DNA from: Aquila chrysaetos chrysaetos
Taxonomy: Eukaryota; Chordata; Aves; Accipitriformes; Accipitridae
Length of the DNA: 64,000 nucleotides
NCBI RefSeq assembly: GCF_900496995.4
Contig: NC_044018.1
Location: 29,306,047-29,370,046, forward strand
Direction of reading: 5' to 3'
Position 1 is the first letter of the stretch, and every line of letters starts with the position of its first letter. Made by a program: the position numbers and the translations under genes. The notes under the pieces were generated by a model. The model saw only the letters and a list, made by a program, of their open reading frames with translations. It searched no databases and was not told the DNA's origin. Below, piece by piece: positions 63,501 to 64,000 of this stretch.

Positions 63501-64000
63501 CTCTGGGCTGTAGAGAAAGCTGAGCACATGCTCAGGGTGCCCTAGATGTTTCAGAAACCAGGACACAAACTGGAAGAGCTGACACTTTTAAAGTATCAGG
63601 ACCCTTAAAGCTAAATCTCATGATCTGTAGGCATCCGACGTGACTTTTGGATGGTTGACCCTGGCAACACAACAGCTCTGTTTCAAGCACCTTGTCTCCT
63701 GGCTTTGATAGTGAGAAAGAAAGGAGAGGGAGAGGACACAGCACTAAGGAAAATTGAGCCCTGCACTTGATGGGATACTGTTGAGAAATGGGGAAGAAAG
63801 TGGAGGAACTTTGTAGAGCTCAAGCAGCCGGAAGGTTTTCAATCCCAGGGTTCCTACAACCACTTCCAGGCCAAGAAAACACCTTCAGGGCTGTTCTCCA
63901 CAGCTGGAGACAGCACCACCTGATCATGGTTAACAATTCGTGCAAATTAGACTCAATTACAGTCGGTTAGCAAGGAGCTGGAGAGAGATGCAGCAGACCC
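60530..64000. other. Intergenic, no recognised gene, to the window edge
   Basis: No exon recognised. A long open frame on the - strand (61,234-62,022) has unbiased, basic composition and no recognisable domain. The stretch 60,880-60,970 is AT-rich with TTATTTAGAT and ATTAGCGATTTG words. An 11-base direct repeat (TACTCTCGTCC) occurs near 62,150 and 62,170. Confidence 0.45.

Noticed and set aside
1-64000. tRNA genes, CRISPR arrays, endogenous retroviruses, rRNA
   Set aside because: I looked for tRNA B-box-like words, regularly spaced repeats, LTR pairs and retroviral motifs and found none that could be supported by eye.

Overview
The window is vertebrate nuclear DNA, almost certainly from a bird. 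Three things point this way: a typical avian CR1 LINE 3' end at about 23,516-23,960, an intron-containing gene coding for a clear amniote RACGAP1, and a lack of mammalian SINEs and L1. I cannot name the species.

Only one intact gene can be supported: RACGAP1 (MgcRacGAP/CYK-4), on the + strand. It has a CpG-rich promoter at about 10,930-11,770, a non-coding first exon ending at 11,453, and sixteen coding exons from 12,736 to 19,168. Every intron is GT-AG, and the spliced frame gives 631 residues, against about 632 in human. The promoter carries CCAAT boxes and a CHR-like element, the arrangement expected of a G2/M gene repressed by DREAM in quiescent cells.

Tail-to-tail with RACGAP1, on the - strand (about 21,810-24,240), lies a broken member of the interferon-induced tetratricopeptide-repeat family (IFIT). 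It is a duplicated, unprocessed pseudogene rather than a retrocopy. It still has an ISRE-like promoter element and a tiny first exon ending ATGAG followed by GTAAGT. Its intron 1 holds the CR1 insertion, the intron's acceptor appears mutated, and exon 2 has several frameshifts plus a 44-bp tandem duplication. About 400 bp beyond its promoter, on the + strand, is a cluster of RFX X-box-like half sites, followed by a 20-codon open segment that ends at a consensus splice donor. This may be the start of an unidentified gene.

The rest (1-10,900 and about 24,800-64,000) has no recognisable coding exon. It holds an old degenerate CR1 fragment (about 30,040-30,620), AT-rich islands that may be conserved non-coding elements, CpG-rich patches with no assigned gene (about 45,940-46,720 and 54,640-55,330), long homopolymer tracts (29 C at 53,361; 23-25 T at 39,079, 51,625 and 53,787), and a few perfect inverted repeats. 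Long open frames in GC-rich sequence there look like chance. I saw no convincing new biological system; the IFIT remnant and the X-box/donor region beside RACGAP1 deserve the most attention.
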